From: Variibacter gotjawalensis
Lineage (GTDB): Bacteria > Pseudomonadota > Alphaproteobacteria > Rhizobiales > Xanthobacteraceae
Direction of reading: 5' to 3'
Assembly: GCF_002355335.1 (NCBI RefSeq)
Contig: NZ_AP014946.1
Location: 3,487,501 to 3,551,500 of the forward strand
Length of the DNA stretch: 64,000 bases
Shown here: positions 34,919-43,425 of the stretch, in pieces
Layout: each line of letters starts with the position of its first letter
Numbering within the stretch: the stretch's first letter is position 1
Made by a program: the position numbers and the translations under genes
The notes under the pieces: model-generated
What the model saw: the letters and a program-made list of their open reading frames with translations, nothing else
What the model was told of the DNA's origin: nothing
Databases searched by the model: none

Positions 34919-37900
34919 ATGCGGATTGAGCGGCGCTACACGAAAGAGAACCAAGACGCCTATGCCGGGATCGACTTCCGGCTGACCGTCTCCGAAATCA
35001 AGAACCCGGACGGTTCGGTTGTGTTTCGCTGCGAGGACGTCGAGGTCCCCGGCTTCTGGTCGCAGGTCGCGTCCGACGTGCTCGCTCAGAAGTATTTCCG
35101 CAAGGCCGGCGTCCCGGCGGCCCTGAAGAAGGTCGAGGAGAACACCGTCCCGTCGTGGCTGTGGCGCTCGGAGCCGGATCAGGCCGCGCTCGCGATGCTC
35201 CCGGAGAAGGACCGCGACGTCGGCGAGCATTCGTCGAAGCAGGTGTTCGATCGTCTGGCCGGCACCTGGACTTACTGGGGCTGGAAGGGCGGCTACTTCG
35301 ACAGCGAGGCCGATGCGCGCGCCTTCTTCGACGAGATGCGCTACATGTTCGCCATGCAGATGGCGGCGCCGAATTCGCCGCAGTGGTTCAACACCGGTCT
35401 GCACTGGGCCTATGGCATCGATGGTCCGAGCCAGGGCCACTATTACGTCGACTACCAGACCGGCAAGCTGACGAAGTCGAAGTCGGCTTACGAGCACCCG
35501 CAGCCGCACGCCTGCTTCATCCAGTCGATCGCCGACGACCTCGTCAACGAGGGTGGCATCATGGACCTGTGGGTGCGTGAGGCGCGTCTCTTCAAGTATG
35601 GCTCCGGCACCGGCACGAACTTCTCGCGCCTGCGTGCCGAGAACGAGCGCCTCGCGGGCGGCGGTAAGTCGTCGGGCCTGATGAGCTTCCTCAAGATCGG
35701 CGATCGCGCCGCGGGCGCCATCAAGTCGGGCGGCACGACGCGCCGCGCGGCCAAGATGGTCATCGTCGACGCCGATCACCCGGACGTCGAGGCCTTCGTC
35801 GATTGGAAGGTCAAGGAAGAGCAGAAGGTGGCGGCTCTCGTCACCGGCTCGAAGGTCAACCAGCGCCACCTCAAGGCGATCCTCAAGGCCTGCGTGAATT
35901 GCGAAGGCCCGGGCGACGATTGCTTCATGCCGGAAAAGAACCCAGCACTGAAGCGCGAGATCAAGCTCGCTCGCTCCAACCAGGTGCCGGACAACTACAT
36001 CAAGCGCGTCATTCAGTTCGCGCGTCAGGGCTACACCGACATCGACTTCCCGATCTACGACACCGACTGGGATTCGGAAGCGTACCTCACGGTCTCGGGC
36101 CAGAACTCGAACAACTCGGTGCGCGTCACCGACGACTTTTTGAAAGCCGTCGAGCGAGACGGCAATTGGGATCTCCTCTGGCGCAACAAGAAGGGCATCG
36201 CGAAGACGCTGAAGGCGCGCGATCTGTGGGAGAGCATCTCCCATGCCGCATGGGCGTCGGCCGATCCGGGCCTGCAGTATCACACCACGGTCAACGATTG
36301 GCACACCTGCCCGGCGTCCGGTGAGATCCGCGCATCGAACCCGTGCTCCGAATACATGTTCCTCGACGACACGGCCTGCAATCTCGCGTCGCTGAACCTG
36401 CTCACCTTCCGCGACCCGAAGACCAAGCAGTTCGACATCGCGGGCTACGAACACGCCGTCCGTCTCTGGACCATCGTGCTTGAAGTCTCGGTGCTGATGG
36501 CGCAGTTCCCGTCGAAGCAGATCGCGCAGCTCTCCTACGAGTACCGCACGCTCGGCCTCGGCTACGCCAACATCGGCGGCCTCTTGATGTCGTCCGGCAT
36601 CGCGTATGACTCGGCCGAAGGCCGCGCCATCTGCGGCGCGCTGACCGCGATCCTCACCGGCGTCTCGTATGCGACCTCGGCCGAAATGGCCGCGATCCTC
36701 GGGCCGTTCCCGGGCTACAAGAAGAACCGCGAGCACATGCTGCGCGTCATGCGCAACCATCGCCGCGCCGCTTACGGCGAAGCTTCGGGCTACGAGAAAG
36801 TCGGCGTCGCTCCGGTGCCGCTCGATCACGCCTCGTGCACCAACCCGGCGCTCGTCGAGCGCGCCAAGGCCGCGTGGGACCTCGCACTGCGCCTCGGCGA
36901 AGAGCACGGCTACCGCAACGCGCAGTCGAGCGTCGTCGCGCCGACCGGCACGATCGGTCTCGTGATGGATTGCGACACCACCGGCATCGAGCCCGACTTC
37001 GCGCTCGTGAAGTTCAAGAAGCTCGCCGGCGGCGGTTACTTCAAGATCATCAACCGCGCGGTGCCGGAAGCGCTCCGCACGCTCGGTTACTCGGAAGCCG
37101 ACATCGCCGAGATCGAGGCTTACGCCGTCGGTCACGGCTCGCTCACCAATGCGCCTGGCATCAACCACTCGACGCTGCGTCAGAAGGGCTTCAACGACGA
37201 AGCGCTCGCGAAGGTCGAGAAGGCGATCAAGTCCGCCTTCGACATCAAGTTCGCGTTCAACAAGTGGACGCTCGGCGAAGAGTATTGCGTCAAGACGCTC
37301 GGCGTCGACGCTGCCGATATCGCCGGTTCGTCGTTCGATCTCCTTACCGCGATCGGCTTCACCAAGCGCGAGATCGAAGCTGCCAACATCCACGTCTGTG
37401 GCGCGATGACGATCGAAGGCGCTCCGCACCTCAAGGCCGAGCACTATCCGGTGTTCGACTGCGCCAATCCGTGCGGCCGGACAGGCAAGCGTTATCTCTC
37501 GGTCGAGAGCCACATCCGCATGATGGCGGCCGCCCAGCCGTTCATCTCGGGCGCGATCTCCAAGACCATCAACATGCCGAACGAGGCGACGGTCGAGGAC
37601 TGCAAGAACGCCTACATGCTTTCGTGGAAGCTCGCGCTCAAGGCGAACGCGCTCTACCGCGACGGCTCGAAGCTCTCGCAGCCGCTCAACTCGCAGCTCA
37701 TCAGCGATGATGAGGACGAAGAGGATGCCGTCGAGGCTCTCGTCGCGCAGCCGCAGGCGGCCCGCGTTGCGGCGCTCGCCGAGCGCGTCGTCGAGAAGGT
37801 GATCGAACGCGTCACGGTGATCCGCGAGCGCGAGAAGATGCCGCATCGCCGCAAGGGCTACACGCAGAAGGCCGTCGTCGGTGGCCACAAGGTGTATCTC

Positions 37901-38647
37901 CGCACGGGCGAATACGATGACGGCCGCATCGGCGAGATCTTCATCGACATGCACAAGGAAGGCGCGGCGCTCCGCTCCTTCGTCAACAACTTCGCCATCG
38001 CGGTGTCGCTCGGCCTGCAATACGGCGTGCCGCTCGAGGAATACGTGGACGCCTTCACGTTCACGCGCTTCGAGCCGGCCGGCATCGTGCAGGGCAACGA
38101 CTCGATCAAGAATGCGACCTCTGTGCTCGACTACATCTTCCGCGAGCTCGCCGTGTCGTATCTCGATCGCTTCGATCTCGCGCACGTCGATCCCTCGCAG
38201 GCCGCGTTCGACGAACTCGGCTCCGGCGAGAACGAAGGCAAGGCTCCGGCCTCGCACGCCGCGCGTCTCGTCTCGAAGGGCCTCACCCGCTCGCGTCCGC
38301 CGAAGTTCGGCGTGATGGAAGGCGGCGCCGGCCAAGGCGGCGCGACCGTCGCGGCACTCTCGGCGCTCAACACCGAGCGTCCGACCGGCACGACCGCGTA
38401 TGCGGGCGGCGGCGCGCAAGCGGCTCTCGCGTTGGAGCCGGCCGCGAAGCTCTCACCGGCCGAGCGACTCGAAGCCCTGCCCTTCGCCAAGCCCGATGCC
38501 AAAGCCCAGGCCGCCGAGAAGCGCGCCGAAGCCCGCGCCCGCGGCTACGAAGGCGACAGCTGCAGCGAGTGCGGCAACTTCACGCTCGTGCGCAACGGCA
38601 CCTGCATGAAGTGCGACACGTGCGGCAGCACGACGGGGTGTTCGTAA
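34919..38647 (+). CDS. nrdJ: Adenosylcobalamin-dependent (class II) ribonucleoside-diphosphate reductase
   Basis: The 1242-aa enzyme makes deoxyribonucleotides with vitamin B12, in the presence or absence of oxygen. This is the long class II form. Its barrel contains [27 protein letters not shown] and [20 protein letters not shown] with an active-site Cys. [11 protein letters not shown] follows later, and the tail [18 protein letters not shown] plus [10 protein letters not shown] carries Cys pairs for zinc and redox transfer. The start ATG 34919 is preceded by AAAGGGG; the longest frame adds 27 unconserved residues. No other ribonucleotide reductase gene is in the window. The KTSC gene begins on its last stop base. 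Confidence 0.96.
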   Translation: MRIERRYTKENQDAYAGIDFRLTVSEIKNPDGSVVFRCEDVEVPGFWSQVASDVLAQKYFRKAGVPAALKKVEENTVPSWLWRSEPDQAALAMLPEKDRDVGEHSSKQVFDRLAGTWTYWGWKGGYFDSEADARAFFDEMRYMFAMQMAAPNSPQWFNTGLHWAYGIDGPSQGHYYVDYQTGKLTKSKSAYEHPQPHACFIQSIADDLVNEGGIMDLWVREARLFKYGSGTGTNFSRLRAENERLAGGGKSSGLMSFLKIGDRAAGAIKSGGTTRRAAKMVIVDADHPDVEAFVDWKVKEEQKVAALVTGSKVNQRHLKAILKACVNCEGPGDDCFMPEKNPALKREIKLARSNQVPDNYIKRVIQFARQGYTDIDFPIYDTDWDSEAYLTVSGQNSNNSVRVTDDFLKAVERDGNWDLLWRNKKGIAKTLKARDLWESISHAAWASADPGLQYHTTVNDWHTCPASGEIRASNPCSEYMFLDDTACNLASLNLLTFRDPKTKQFDIAGYEHAVRLWTIVLEVSVLMAQFPSKQIAQLSYEYRTLGLGYANIGGLLMSSGIAYDSAEGRAICGALTAILTGVSYATSAEMAAILGPFPGYKKNREHMLRVMRNHRRAAYGEASGYEKVGVAPVPLDHASCTNPALVERAKAAWDLALRLGEEHGYRNAQSSVVAPTGTIGLVMDCDTTGIEPDFALVKFKKLAGGGYFKIINRAVPEALRTLGYSEADIAEIEAYAVGHGSLTNAPGINHSTLRQKGFNDEALAKVEKAIKSAFDIKFAFNKWTLGEEYCVKTLGVDAADIAGSSFDLLTAIGFTKREIEAANIHVCGAMTIEGAPHLKAEHYPVFDCANPCGRTGKRYLSVESHIRMMAAAQPFISGAISKTINMPNEATVEDCKNAYMLSWKLALKANALYRDGSKLSQPLNSQLISDDEDEEDAVEALVAQPQAARVAALAERVVEKVIERVTVIREREKMPHRRKGYTQKAVVGGHKVYLRTGEYDDGRIGEIFIDMHKEGAALRSFVNNFAIAVSLGLQYGVPLEEYVDAFTFTRFEPAGIVQGNDSIKNATSVLDYIFRELAVSYLDRFDLAHVDPSQAAFDELGSGENEGKAPASHAARLVSKGLTRSRPPKFGVMEGGAGQGGATVAALSALNTERPTGTTAYAGGGAQAALALEPAAKLSPAERLEALPFAKPDAKAQAAEKRAEARARGYEGDSCSECGNFTLVRNGTCMKCDTCGSTTGCS

Positions 38648-38844
38648 TGGCCGTAGTCGCCTCATCAGCGATCATGCGGATTGACTACGACGATCTGTCA
38701 GGTCGCCTTGAGGTGACGTTCAGTCACGGCGGCTCGTACACGTACTATATGGTTCCTAGAAACGTGTACGAGCGCTTCCTTTCGGCTTCTTCGAAGGGCC
38801 GATTCTTTAACTTGAATATCCGCGACCAATACTCGAGCCGATAG
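38647..38844 (+). CDS. KTSC domain protein, 65 aa
   Basis: The small protein contains SSAIMRIDYDDLSGRLEVTF and SYTYYMVPRNVYERFLSASSKGRFFN. The latter matches the KTSC domain, named for its lysyl-tRNA synthetase-associated occurrence, with the conserved SxGxFFN end. The function is unproven. Its ATG uses the last A of the nrdJ stop (TAATG), so it is translationally coupled to nrdJ. The longest frame extends 26 residues into nrdJ but is not supported by conservation. Confidence 0.85.
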   Translation: MAVVASSAIMRIDYDDLSGRLEVTFSHGGSYTYYMVPRNVYERFLSASSKGRFFNLNIRDQYSSR

Positions 38845-38884
38845 GGCCTTCCGGGGATAACGGTTCGCGTGTAGCATCGGGCGC

Positions 38885-39067
38885 ATGACCGACTCCCTCA
38901 AAGCTCTTCTCGAAGCCGCCAAATCTGCGAAGACAACTCCTGAGCAACGCGAGCAGCAACGCCGCAGTTTTGCTTACGGCAATACGCATTTCGAGAACCA
39001 ACGAATCACGCGCGAGATGGTCGACCGCGAAGCGGAGAAACTAGCGCGAGAGGCGGATGGCAAATGA
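38885..39067 (+). CDS. VbhA-like antitoxin of the Fic module, 60 aa
   Basis: The short helical protein precedes a Fic gene and overlaps it by 11 bp, as class I Fic antitoxins do. The inhibitory helix motif of such antitoxins is [S/T]xxxE[G/N], whose Glu blocks ATP binding in Fic. Here two overlapping near-matches occur: S28-FAY-G-N33, and N33-THF-E37-N38, in which the Glu-Asn pair is present but Ser/Thr is replaced by Asn. The C-terminal REMVDREAEKLA resembles the VbhA family tail. Assignment rests on position, size and this partial motif. Confidence 0.8.
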   Translation: MTDSLKALLEAAKSAKTTPEQREQQRRSFAYGNTHFENQRITREMVDREAEKLAREADGK

Positions 39068-39713
39068 TCGGCGCGATAGCCGGGCTCTCGAACCTGAGCT
39101 GATCCGCGACCCGATGGCTAAAGCTGAGGCGGAAGCTCGCAACGGGCTACGCCAGTACGATGCTGGAATTCAAGCTGTCCAGACGGCACTTGAAAGAGGC
39201 GCGTTTAAGCTTCGCGTTTCGTTGATTCTGGCTTTGCATCGCGAGGCCTTGGCCGGGATCAGCATGTACGCCGGCAATTTTCGCCCGGCAGGAGTGGAGA
39301 TTAAGGGCAGCAAGCACGAGCCGCCCGGTGCACACTTGGTGCCAGAACACATCGAAGAGATGTGTGACTACGTCAACGAGCATTGGGACGCTTCGACACC
39401 AATTCATCTAGCGTCCTACATCATGTGGCGGCTCAATTGGATACACCCATTCGCTGACGGAAATGGGCGCACATCTCGGATTCTTTCGTACGTTGTTTTG
39501 TCGATCCGCGCAGGTGCAGTGCTTCCAGGCACACCAACTATTCCTGATCAAATCGTCGATAACCGCAATCCATACTTCGAAGCCTTAGATGCGGCTGATA
39601 CGGCTTGGAAGGAAAAGCGGATCGATCTATCCAGAATGGAGGAATTGCTCGCGGGACTATTGGCGCAGCAGCTGGCCAGTTTTTATGAGGCTGCGAGCGG
39701 TAGAATGCCGTAG
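39057..39713 (+). CDS. Fic-family protein (probable AMP-transferase toxin)
   Basis: The 218-aa protein has the complete Fic motif HPFADGNGRTSR, starting at His130, and should transfer AMP (or another phospho group) to target proteins. The N-terminal segment includes SMYAGNFRPAGVEIKGSKHEPP, the flap that positions the target. Length is typical of short class I Fic toxins with a separate antitoxin. Base composition is visibly poorer in G+C than the neighbouring core genes, hinting at transfer. The target is not known. Its start ATG 39057 lies inside the antitoxin gene. Confidence 0.93.
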   Translation: MANDRRDSRALEPELIRDPMAKAEAEARNGLRQYDAGIQAVQTALERGAFKLRVSLILALHREALAGISMYAGNFRPAGVEIKGSKHEPPGAHLVPEHIEEMCDYVNEHWDASTPIHLASYIMWRLNWIHPFADGNGRTSRILSYVVLSIRAGAVLPGTPTIPDQIVDNRNPYFEALDAADTAWKEKRIDLSRMEELLAGLLAQQLASFYEAASGRMP

Positions 39714-39734
39714 CTCATCGCCGAAGGACTTCCC

Positions 39735-39866
39735 ATGAACGAGCAGCGGCAGCAAAAGGTCTGGATGTTTCTGGCGATCGGCATTGTCGTGGTCGTGGGC
39801 GGCTTCGTTCTCTTGGCCGCCGGCCTCGGTTTCATCATAATGATGATCGGCAATCCGGCGCCCTAA
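39735..39866 (+). CDS. 43-aa single-pass membrane protein
   Basis: ATG 39735 follows GAAGGAC and opens a 43-codon frame: a basic MNEQRQQKVW head, one long hydrophobic helix (WMFLAIGIVVVVGGFVLL onward) and a short NPAP tail. It begins 21 bp after the fic stop on the same strand. Coding support comes from the ribosome binding site and the membrane-helix pattern, not from a recognised family. Confidence 0.55.
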   Translation: MNEQRQQKVWMFLAIGIVVVVGGFVLLAAGLGFIIMMIGNPAP

Positions 39867-39954
39867 AGAATTTTCGCCTCGCCCTGTCGGCCACACCCCT
39901 CCCCGTTCGTCTTAACCTCAGACGCACACAATTGGCCGAACGAAAGGACCCGCC

Positions 39955-40434
39955 ATGACCATCCCGAAGAACACGATTTGCCTCTGGTTCGACAAGGACG
40001 CGGAGGCTGCGGCCCGCTTCTATGCCGAGACCTTCCCGAACACCTCCGTCGAAGGCGTGCACCGCGCGCCGAGCGACTTTCCCTCCGGCAAGCAAGGCGA
40101 TGTTCTGACGGTGAATTTCACGGTCCTCGGCATCCCCTGTCTCGGCCTCAACGGCGGCCCGATGTTCAAGCACAACGAGGCGTTTTCATTCCAGATCGCG
40201 ACCGAAGATCAGGCCGAGACCGACCGCTATTGGGACGCCATCGTCGGCAACGGCGGCGAGGAAAGCGCCTGCGGCTGGTGCAAGGACAAGTGGGGCATCT
40301 CCTGGCAGATCACGCCGCGCACGCTCAGCGAAGCGATGATGGCTGGCGGCGCGGAAGCCAAGCGCGCCTTCGACGCGATGATGCATATGCGCAAGATCGA
40401 CGTCGCGGCGATCGACAAAGCCCGCCGCGGCTAG
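39955..40434 (+). CDS. VOC-superfamily (PhnB-like) protein
   Basis: The 159-aa protein resembles the PhnB/3-demethylubiquinone-9 3-methyltransferase-annotated group of the glyoxalase fold: ICLWFDKDAEAAARFYAETFPN, GIPCLGLNGGP and FQIATEDQAETDRYWDAIVG. It should be a dimeric beta-alpha-beta barrel. Enzymatic activity for this subgroup is not established. ATG 39955 follows AAAGGACCCGCC. It stands between the Fic module and the BrnT module. Confidence 0.9.
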   Translation: MTIPKNTICLWFDKDAEAAARFYAETFPNTSVEGVHRAPSDFPSGKQGDVLTVNFTVLGIPCLGLNGGPMFKHNEAFSFQIATEDQAETDRYWDAIVGNGGEESACGWCKDKWGISWQITPRTLSEAMMAGGAEAKRAFDAMMHMRKIDVAAIDKARRG

Positions 40435-40558
40435 CCTCTCTGCGGCGTGCTCCGGCGCGCCGCCATTGCGCCTTGCGCGGCAAAAGCTACACTCTCGATC
40501 CATTACTTCATCGATTAAACAGACTTATTTTCGAACTACTGGATTTCCGTAGTCGCTC

Positions 40559-40837
40559 ATGTTATCGTTTGCTTGGGATGATCGAAAAGCGGCCGCCAAT
40601 CTCGCTAAACACGGCGTCGGTTTCACGGAAGCGACCGAGGCGTTCCATGACCCTTACGGCGTCGAGCTTATCGACGACCGTTTCGACTACGGCGAGGACC
40701 GCTTCATTATCATCGCAATGGCGCGAAATCGCTGCCTTACAGTTGCATACGCGGAATCCAACGATGCCGTGCGCCTGATCTCGGCGCGGCCCTCAACACG
40801 AACTGAGCAAGATGCCTACTTCAAAGCACAGGGTTAG
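40559..40837 (+). CDS. brnT: BrnT-family toxin
   Basis: The 92-aa protein matches the RelE-like BrnT RNase toxins: FAWDDRKAAANLAKHGVGFTEA, the DPYGVELID strand, FDYGEDRFIIIAMARN and RLISARPSTRTEQDAY. These toxins cleave mRNA. The downstream antitoxin gene overlaps by 26 bp. The usual partner BrnA is a ribbon-helix-helix protein; here the partner is a helix-turn-helix protein, a less common pairing. ATG 40559 was kept as the only sensible start. Confidence 0.9.
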   Translation: MLSFAWDDRKAAANLAKHGVGFTEATEAFHDPYGVELIDDRFDYGEDRFIIIAMARNRCLTVAYAESNDAVRLISARPSTRTEQDAYFKAQG

Positions 40838-41099
40838 CGACAAAGACGCTGCCTCCGAGCGCGCGCTAAGCGTCTCCGACCTCAAGCGCATGAAGCGAAC
40901 GCCGCAGGCGAAAATCATTCGCCGCGCGCTTGGGTTGACGCAGGAAGAGTTCGCGGAGCGCTATCGCATTCCGCTCGGAACGCTGCGCGATTGGGAGCAA
41001 GGCCGAACCGAGCCGGATCAAACCGCGAAGGCTTATCTTCACGTCATCGCGGCGCAGCCCAAGCTAACGGCGAGCATCCTGGAAAAACCGGCCGCCTGA
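40812..41099 (+). CDS. Helix-turn-helix antitoxin partner of BrnT
   Basis: The 95-aa protein has a basic N-terminal segment, then an XRE-type helix-turn-helix: RALGLTQEEFAERYRIPLGT followed by LRDWEQGRTEPD. It should bind its own promoter and neutralise the BrnT toxin. Its ATG lies 26 bp inside brnT, so translation is coupled. Antitoxin function is inferred from genetic linkage, since the domain alone only indicates DNA binding. Confidence 0.87.
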   Translation: MPTSKHRVSDKDAASERALSVSDLKRMKRTPQAKIIRRALGLTQEEFAERYRIPLGTLRDWEQGRTEPDQTAKAYLHVIAAQPKLTASILEKPAA

Positions 41100-41103
41100 C
41101 GCG

Positions 41104-41517
41104 CTAATCGTTCGCGCCGATTTCCGTGAACAAAAATCCCTGCGGCGTCTTCGTGAAGACGAAGATCGACTCGCCGCAGAAGATGAAGAAGTTGTCCTTG
41201 CCGAGCTGATCGCGAGAGTAGACGGCTTTCTTGCTCGCGATGCAGGCGCGCGTCTTCTTCGAAAAATTGTCCGGATAGATCTTCGCGCGGAATTTCGCTT
41301 CGTCGCCGGTCGTCGCGTCTTCCATGAACGGCAGCTTCGTCAGTGCGACCACTGCGCCGACATCGTTCGCTTTCAGCGCCGCGCGAAATTTGACTAAGAA
41401 GGCGTCGAACTCCTTGCGCAGCTCGGCCGAGGCAACTGCCTTCTTCGGCGCTTGCGCGAGCGCGGGCGCGACAATCAGCAACGCCACGGCGATCAAAAGC
41501 TTCGACAACAATTTCAT
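41104..41517 (-). CDS. Secreted hypothetical protein, 137 aa
   Basis: The signal peptide MKLLSKLLIAVALLIVAPALAQ is followed by a small alpha/beta domain resembling by eye the NTF2/DUF4440 layout (helical LRKEFDAFLVKFRAALKAND, then strands). Two Cys are present (RACIAS and IFCGES). No catalytic motif was recognised. ATG 41517 was chosen for the signal peptide. It is convergent with the BrnT module (stops 4 bp apart) and downstream of another exported protein gene on the same strand. Confidence 0.72.
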   Translation of the reverse strand: MKLLSKLLIAVALLIVAPALAQAPKKAVASAELRKEFDAFLVKFRAALKANDVGAVVALTKLPFMEDATTGDEAKFRAKIYPDNFSKKTRACIASKKAVYSRDQLGKDNFFIFCGESIFVFTKTPQGFLFTEIGAND

Positions 41518-41560
41518 CTGAGACCAGCTCCGTCGGAAGACAGCGTCCGACTGTAGCATA

Positions 41561-41986
41561 TTACGCCGTGCGGCGATCCTCGAAGCTCGCCTTGCCGGCC
41601 GCGAGGCCGTAGCCGTCGCTCCGGTGCATCAGATAGACCCGCAGGTGCTCGCCGGCTTTCAGGAAGCGCGGCGGGAAGACCAGCGTCAGGCCGTCGGCAA
41701 CGATGTTGTATTTGAGCACGATCGTGCGGCCATCCTTCAACCGGCTAGCGCTGCGGACGACCGTATCGACCTTCAGCTCGGCAACGATGCGCGTCATGTG
41801 GCGGCCCGTATGGGCATCCTCACACGCCTTCTCGCTCACCGAACCGACCGTGATATCGAGAACTTCCGAGGCTTCCTCGCGCATCGCGAGATAGCGGTGC
41901 CACGGCACATCGGCTTTCGCGCTGCCCGCTCCGGCGACAGCCGTGACGAGCGCACCAAGCACGAATGAGCGACGGGACACCGACAT
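41561..41986 (-). CDS. Exported hypothetical protein with Tat-like signal, 141 aa
   Basis: The N-terminus SVSRRSFVLGALVTAVAGAG fits a twin-arginine signal (RRSFV), with likely cleavage near KADVP. The mature part of about 110 residues is mostly beta and contains one Cys (EKACED). GGAGG precedes ATG 41986. The family is not recognised. It probably forms an operon with the next secreted protein gene (43-bp gap). Confidence 0.7.
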   Translation of the reverse strand: MSVSRRSFVLGALVTAVAGAGSAKADVPWHRYLAMREEASEVLDITVGSVSEKACEDAHTGRHMTRIVAELKVDTVVRSASRLKDGRTIVLKYNIVADGLTLVFPPRFLKAGEHLRVYLMHRSDGYGLAAGKASFEDRRTA

Positions 41987-42165
41987 AAAAGCCTCCACGC
42001 ATCGGCCCCTCCCGATGCTCCATGTCGGTTAGTCGTGCCCAGTTTCTATTTGGTTCAAACCCATCAAATGACGCGGAAAAACCGCGCCGAGCCCCTTCGT
42101 ATGACTGATGCGTGACGCCCTGCCCGCCACCTAGCCTCCGGTCGTTCCCGATGCGGAGAAGCCGG

Positions 42166-42807
42166 ATGCGTGTCACGAACCTCGATGAAAGGCCGCCGTC
42201 GCTCGGTCTGCGCCTCCTTGCCATCGTCGCGATCTATCTGCCGTGGAAGCTTGTCTATGCCGCGATGTCCCGCCTCCCCGAACCGGCGGCGCCGCTGGAA
42301 TTGCGTTTCGCCTGGGAGCGCGAGATCCCGCGCCCCGGCCACGCGATGTGGGTCTACGCGGCGGCCGTCGTGTTCGTGCTGACCGCTCCGCTCGCGCTGC
42401 GGACCGTCGCCGAACTCAAGCGCTTCGTCCTCGCCGGCTGGCTGATCGCGCTGACCGGGCTGTCGACCTTCTGGCTGCTGCCGACCAAGGCCGCGTTCCT
42501 GCCGATCGACGGCGACGGCCTCGTCTTCGCGATCCGCGACACGATGCGAATCTTCGATGCGGAGTGGCTCGCCTTCCCGTCCTTCCACTCCGCCTGGTCG
42601 ATGCTGGCGGCGTTCGCTTTTCGAAAGCGCTGGCCAAGCTTGTGCTGGGTCTGGTTCGGCTGCGCGGCCGCGATCGGCGCAAGCTGCATCATGACGGGGT
42701 CGCATGCGCTCGCCGATGTCTTCGCCGGGTTCCTGCTTGCCGCGCTCGCCTGGCGGATCGCTGCCGTGGAAACCGCCGCTCCGCGCCAGGCTGCCTTTAA
42801 GCCATAA
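42166..42807 (+). CDS. PAP2-superfamily membrane protein
   Basis: About 213 aa with five or six membrane helices. AFPSFHSAWSM corresponds to PAP2 motif 2 (usually PSGH) and GSHALADVFAGFLLA to the H-xxx-D-V part of motif 3. The first motif (KxxxxxxRP) is not obvious, so it may be an InsP/sphingomyelin-synthase-like variant. Such enzymes dephosphorylate lipids or isoprenyl diphosphates. ATG 42166 (GGAGAAG upstream) was chosen over GTG 42112 and ATG 42151. The membrane protein gene at 42849 follows on the same strand. Confidence 0.8.
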   Translation: MRVTNLDERPPSLGLRLLAIVAIYLPWKLVYAAMSRLPEPAAPLELRFAWEREIPRPGHAMWVYAAAVVFVLTAPLALRTVAELKRFVLAGWLIALTGLSTFWLLPTKAAFLPIDGDGLVFAIRDTMRIFDAEWLAFPSFHSAWSMLAAFAFRKRWPSLCWVWFGCAAAIGASCIMTGSHALADVFAGFLLAALAWRIAAVETAAPRQAAFKP

Positions 42808-42848
42808 TCCGGGATATCATCGCGCCGCTGTTGCTGCCCGGAGCTTCC

Positions 42849-43145
42849 ATGGAAACCGCCGTTTTCTACGGGATCGCCTTCGTCGCCTTCGCGGCCGCGA
42901 GCCTCGCGACGCAGAGCTGGCGCGAGCTCGGCATTCTGCTGGTCCTGACCACGATCCTCTACTGGCCGGCCAAATGGCTGACGGCCGGGACATTTCTCGG
43001 CGGCGATATGCTCACTTTCCCGGCGAACGGCGGATTCAGCCTGAAACCGAGCGCTCCCCTCGGGATCGCGATCCTCAGCGCCGCGATCGTCATGATCCTC
43101 CACCGCCACTTCCGGATCAAAGCGGCGGAGAGCGAGAAGCCCTAA
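42849..43145 (+). CDS. Small membrane protein, 98 aa
   Basis: Three hydrophobic segments (about residues 4-22, 28-46 and 70-88) suggest a polytopic inner-membrane protein. It starts METAVFYGIAFVAF and ends in a charged tail. No family is recognised. ATG 42849 is preceded by CGGAGC. It follows the PAP2 gene by 41 bp, so the two may be cotranscribed, and overlaps the convergent cupin stop by 4 bp. Confidence 0.65.
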   Translation: METAVFYGIAFVAFAAASLATQSWRELGILLVLTTILYWPAKWLTAGTFLGGDMLTFPANGGFSLKPSAPLGIAILSAAIVMILHRHFRIKAAESEKP

Positions 43146-43411
43146 TACTTGCGCCCGACCACGATCGTCGTGCCGCCCGGCCCGATTTCCTCGGTATGCG
43201 GCGTGTTCGCCGGCACCTCGAAGATCTCACCCTTGTGGTAGGCGCGCGGCTTGCCGTTGCAGGCAACGATGAACTCGCCGTCGAGAACCATGCCGCGCAC
43301 GATGCAGTCGTGCCCGTGGTCCTCGTTCGCGGGGCGTGCCGCGATGGTCTTCGTTTCGATCTCGACAAAACCCTCGCGAGCGAGCCCCGCAGCGAACTCC
43401 TGCGCTTCCAT
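43142..43411 (-). CDS. Small cupin-domain protein, 89 aa
   Basis: The protein is a single cupin barrel: ANEDHGHDCIVRGMVLDGEF supplies the first motif with two His, and EIFEVPANTPHTEEIGPGG the second with a further His. It probably binds a metal. Starting at ATG 43411 (GGAGAAG upstream), it is close to the small-cupin length. It lies 14 bp downstream of a Bug-family binding protein on the same strand, so the two likely share a transcript. The enzymatic role is unknown. Confidence 0.85.
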   Translation of the reverse strand: MEAQEFAAGLAREGFVEIETKTIAARPANEDHGHDCIVRGMVLDGEFIVACNGKPRAYHKGEIFEVPANTPHTEEIGPGGTTIVVGRKY

Positions 43412-43425
43412 TTTCTTCTTCTCCG

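Noticed and set aside
34883-38419. 1178-codon open frame antisense to nrdJ
   Set aside because: Composition is dominated by Arg, Asp, Glu and Ala runs typical of the antisense frame of GC-rich genes, with no domain or ribosome binding site. The sense strand encodes a complete NrdJ.
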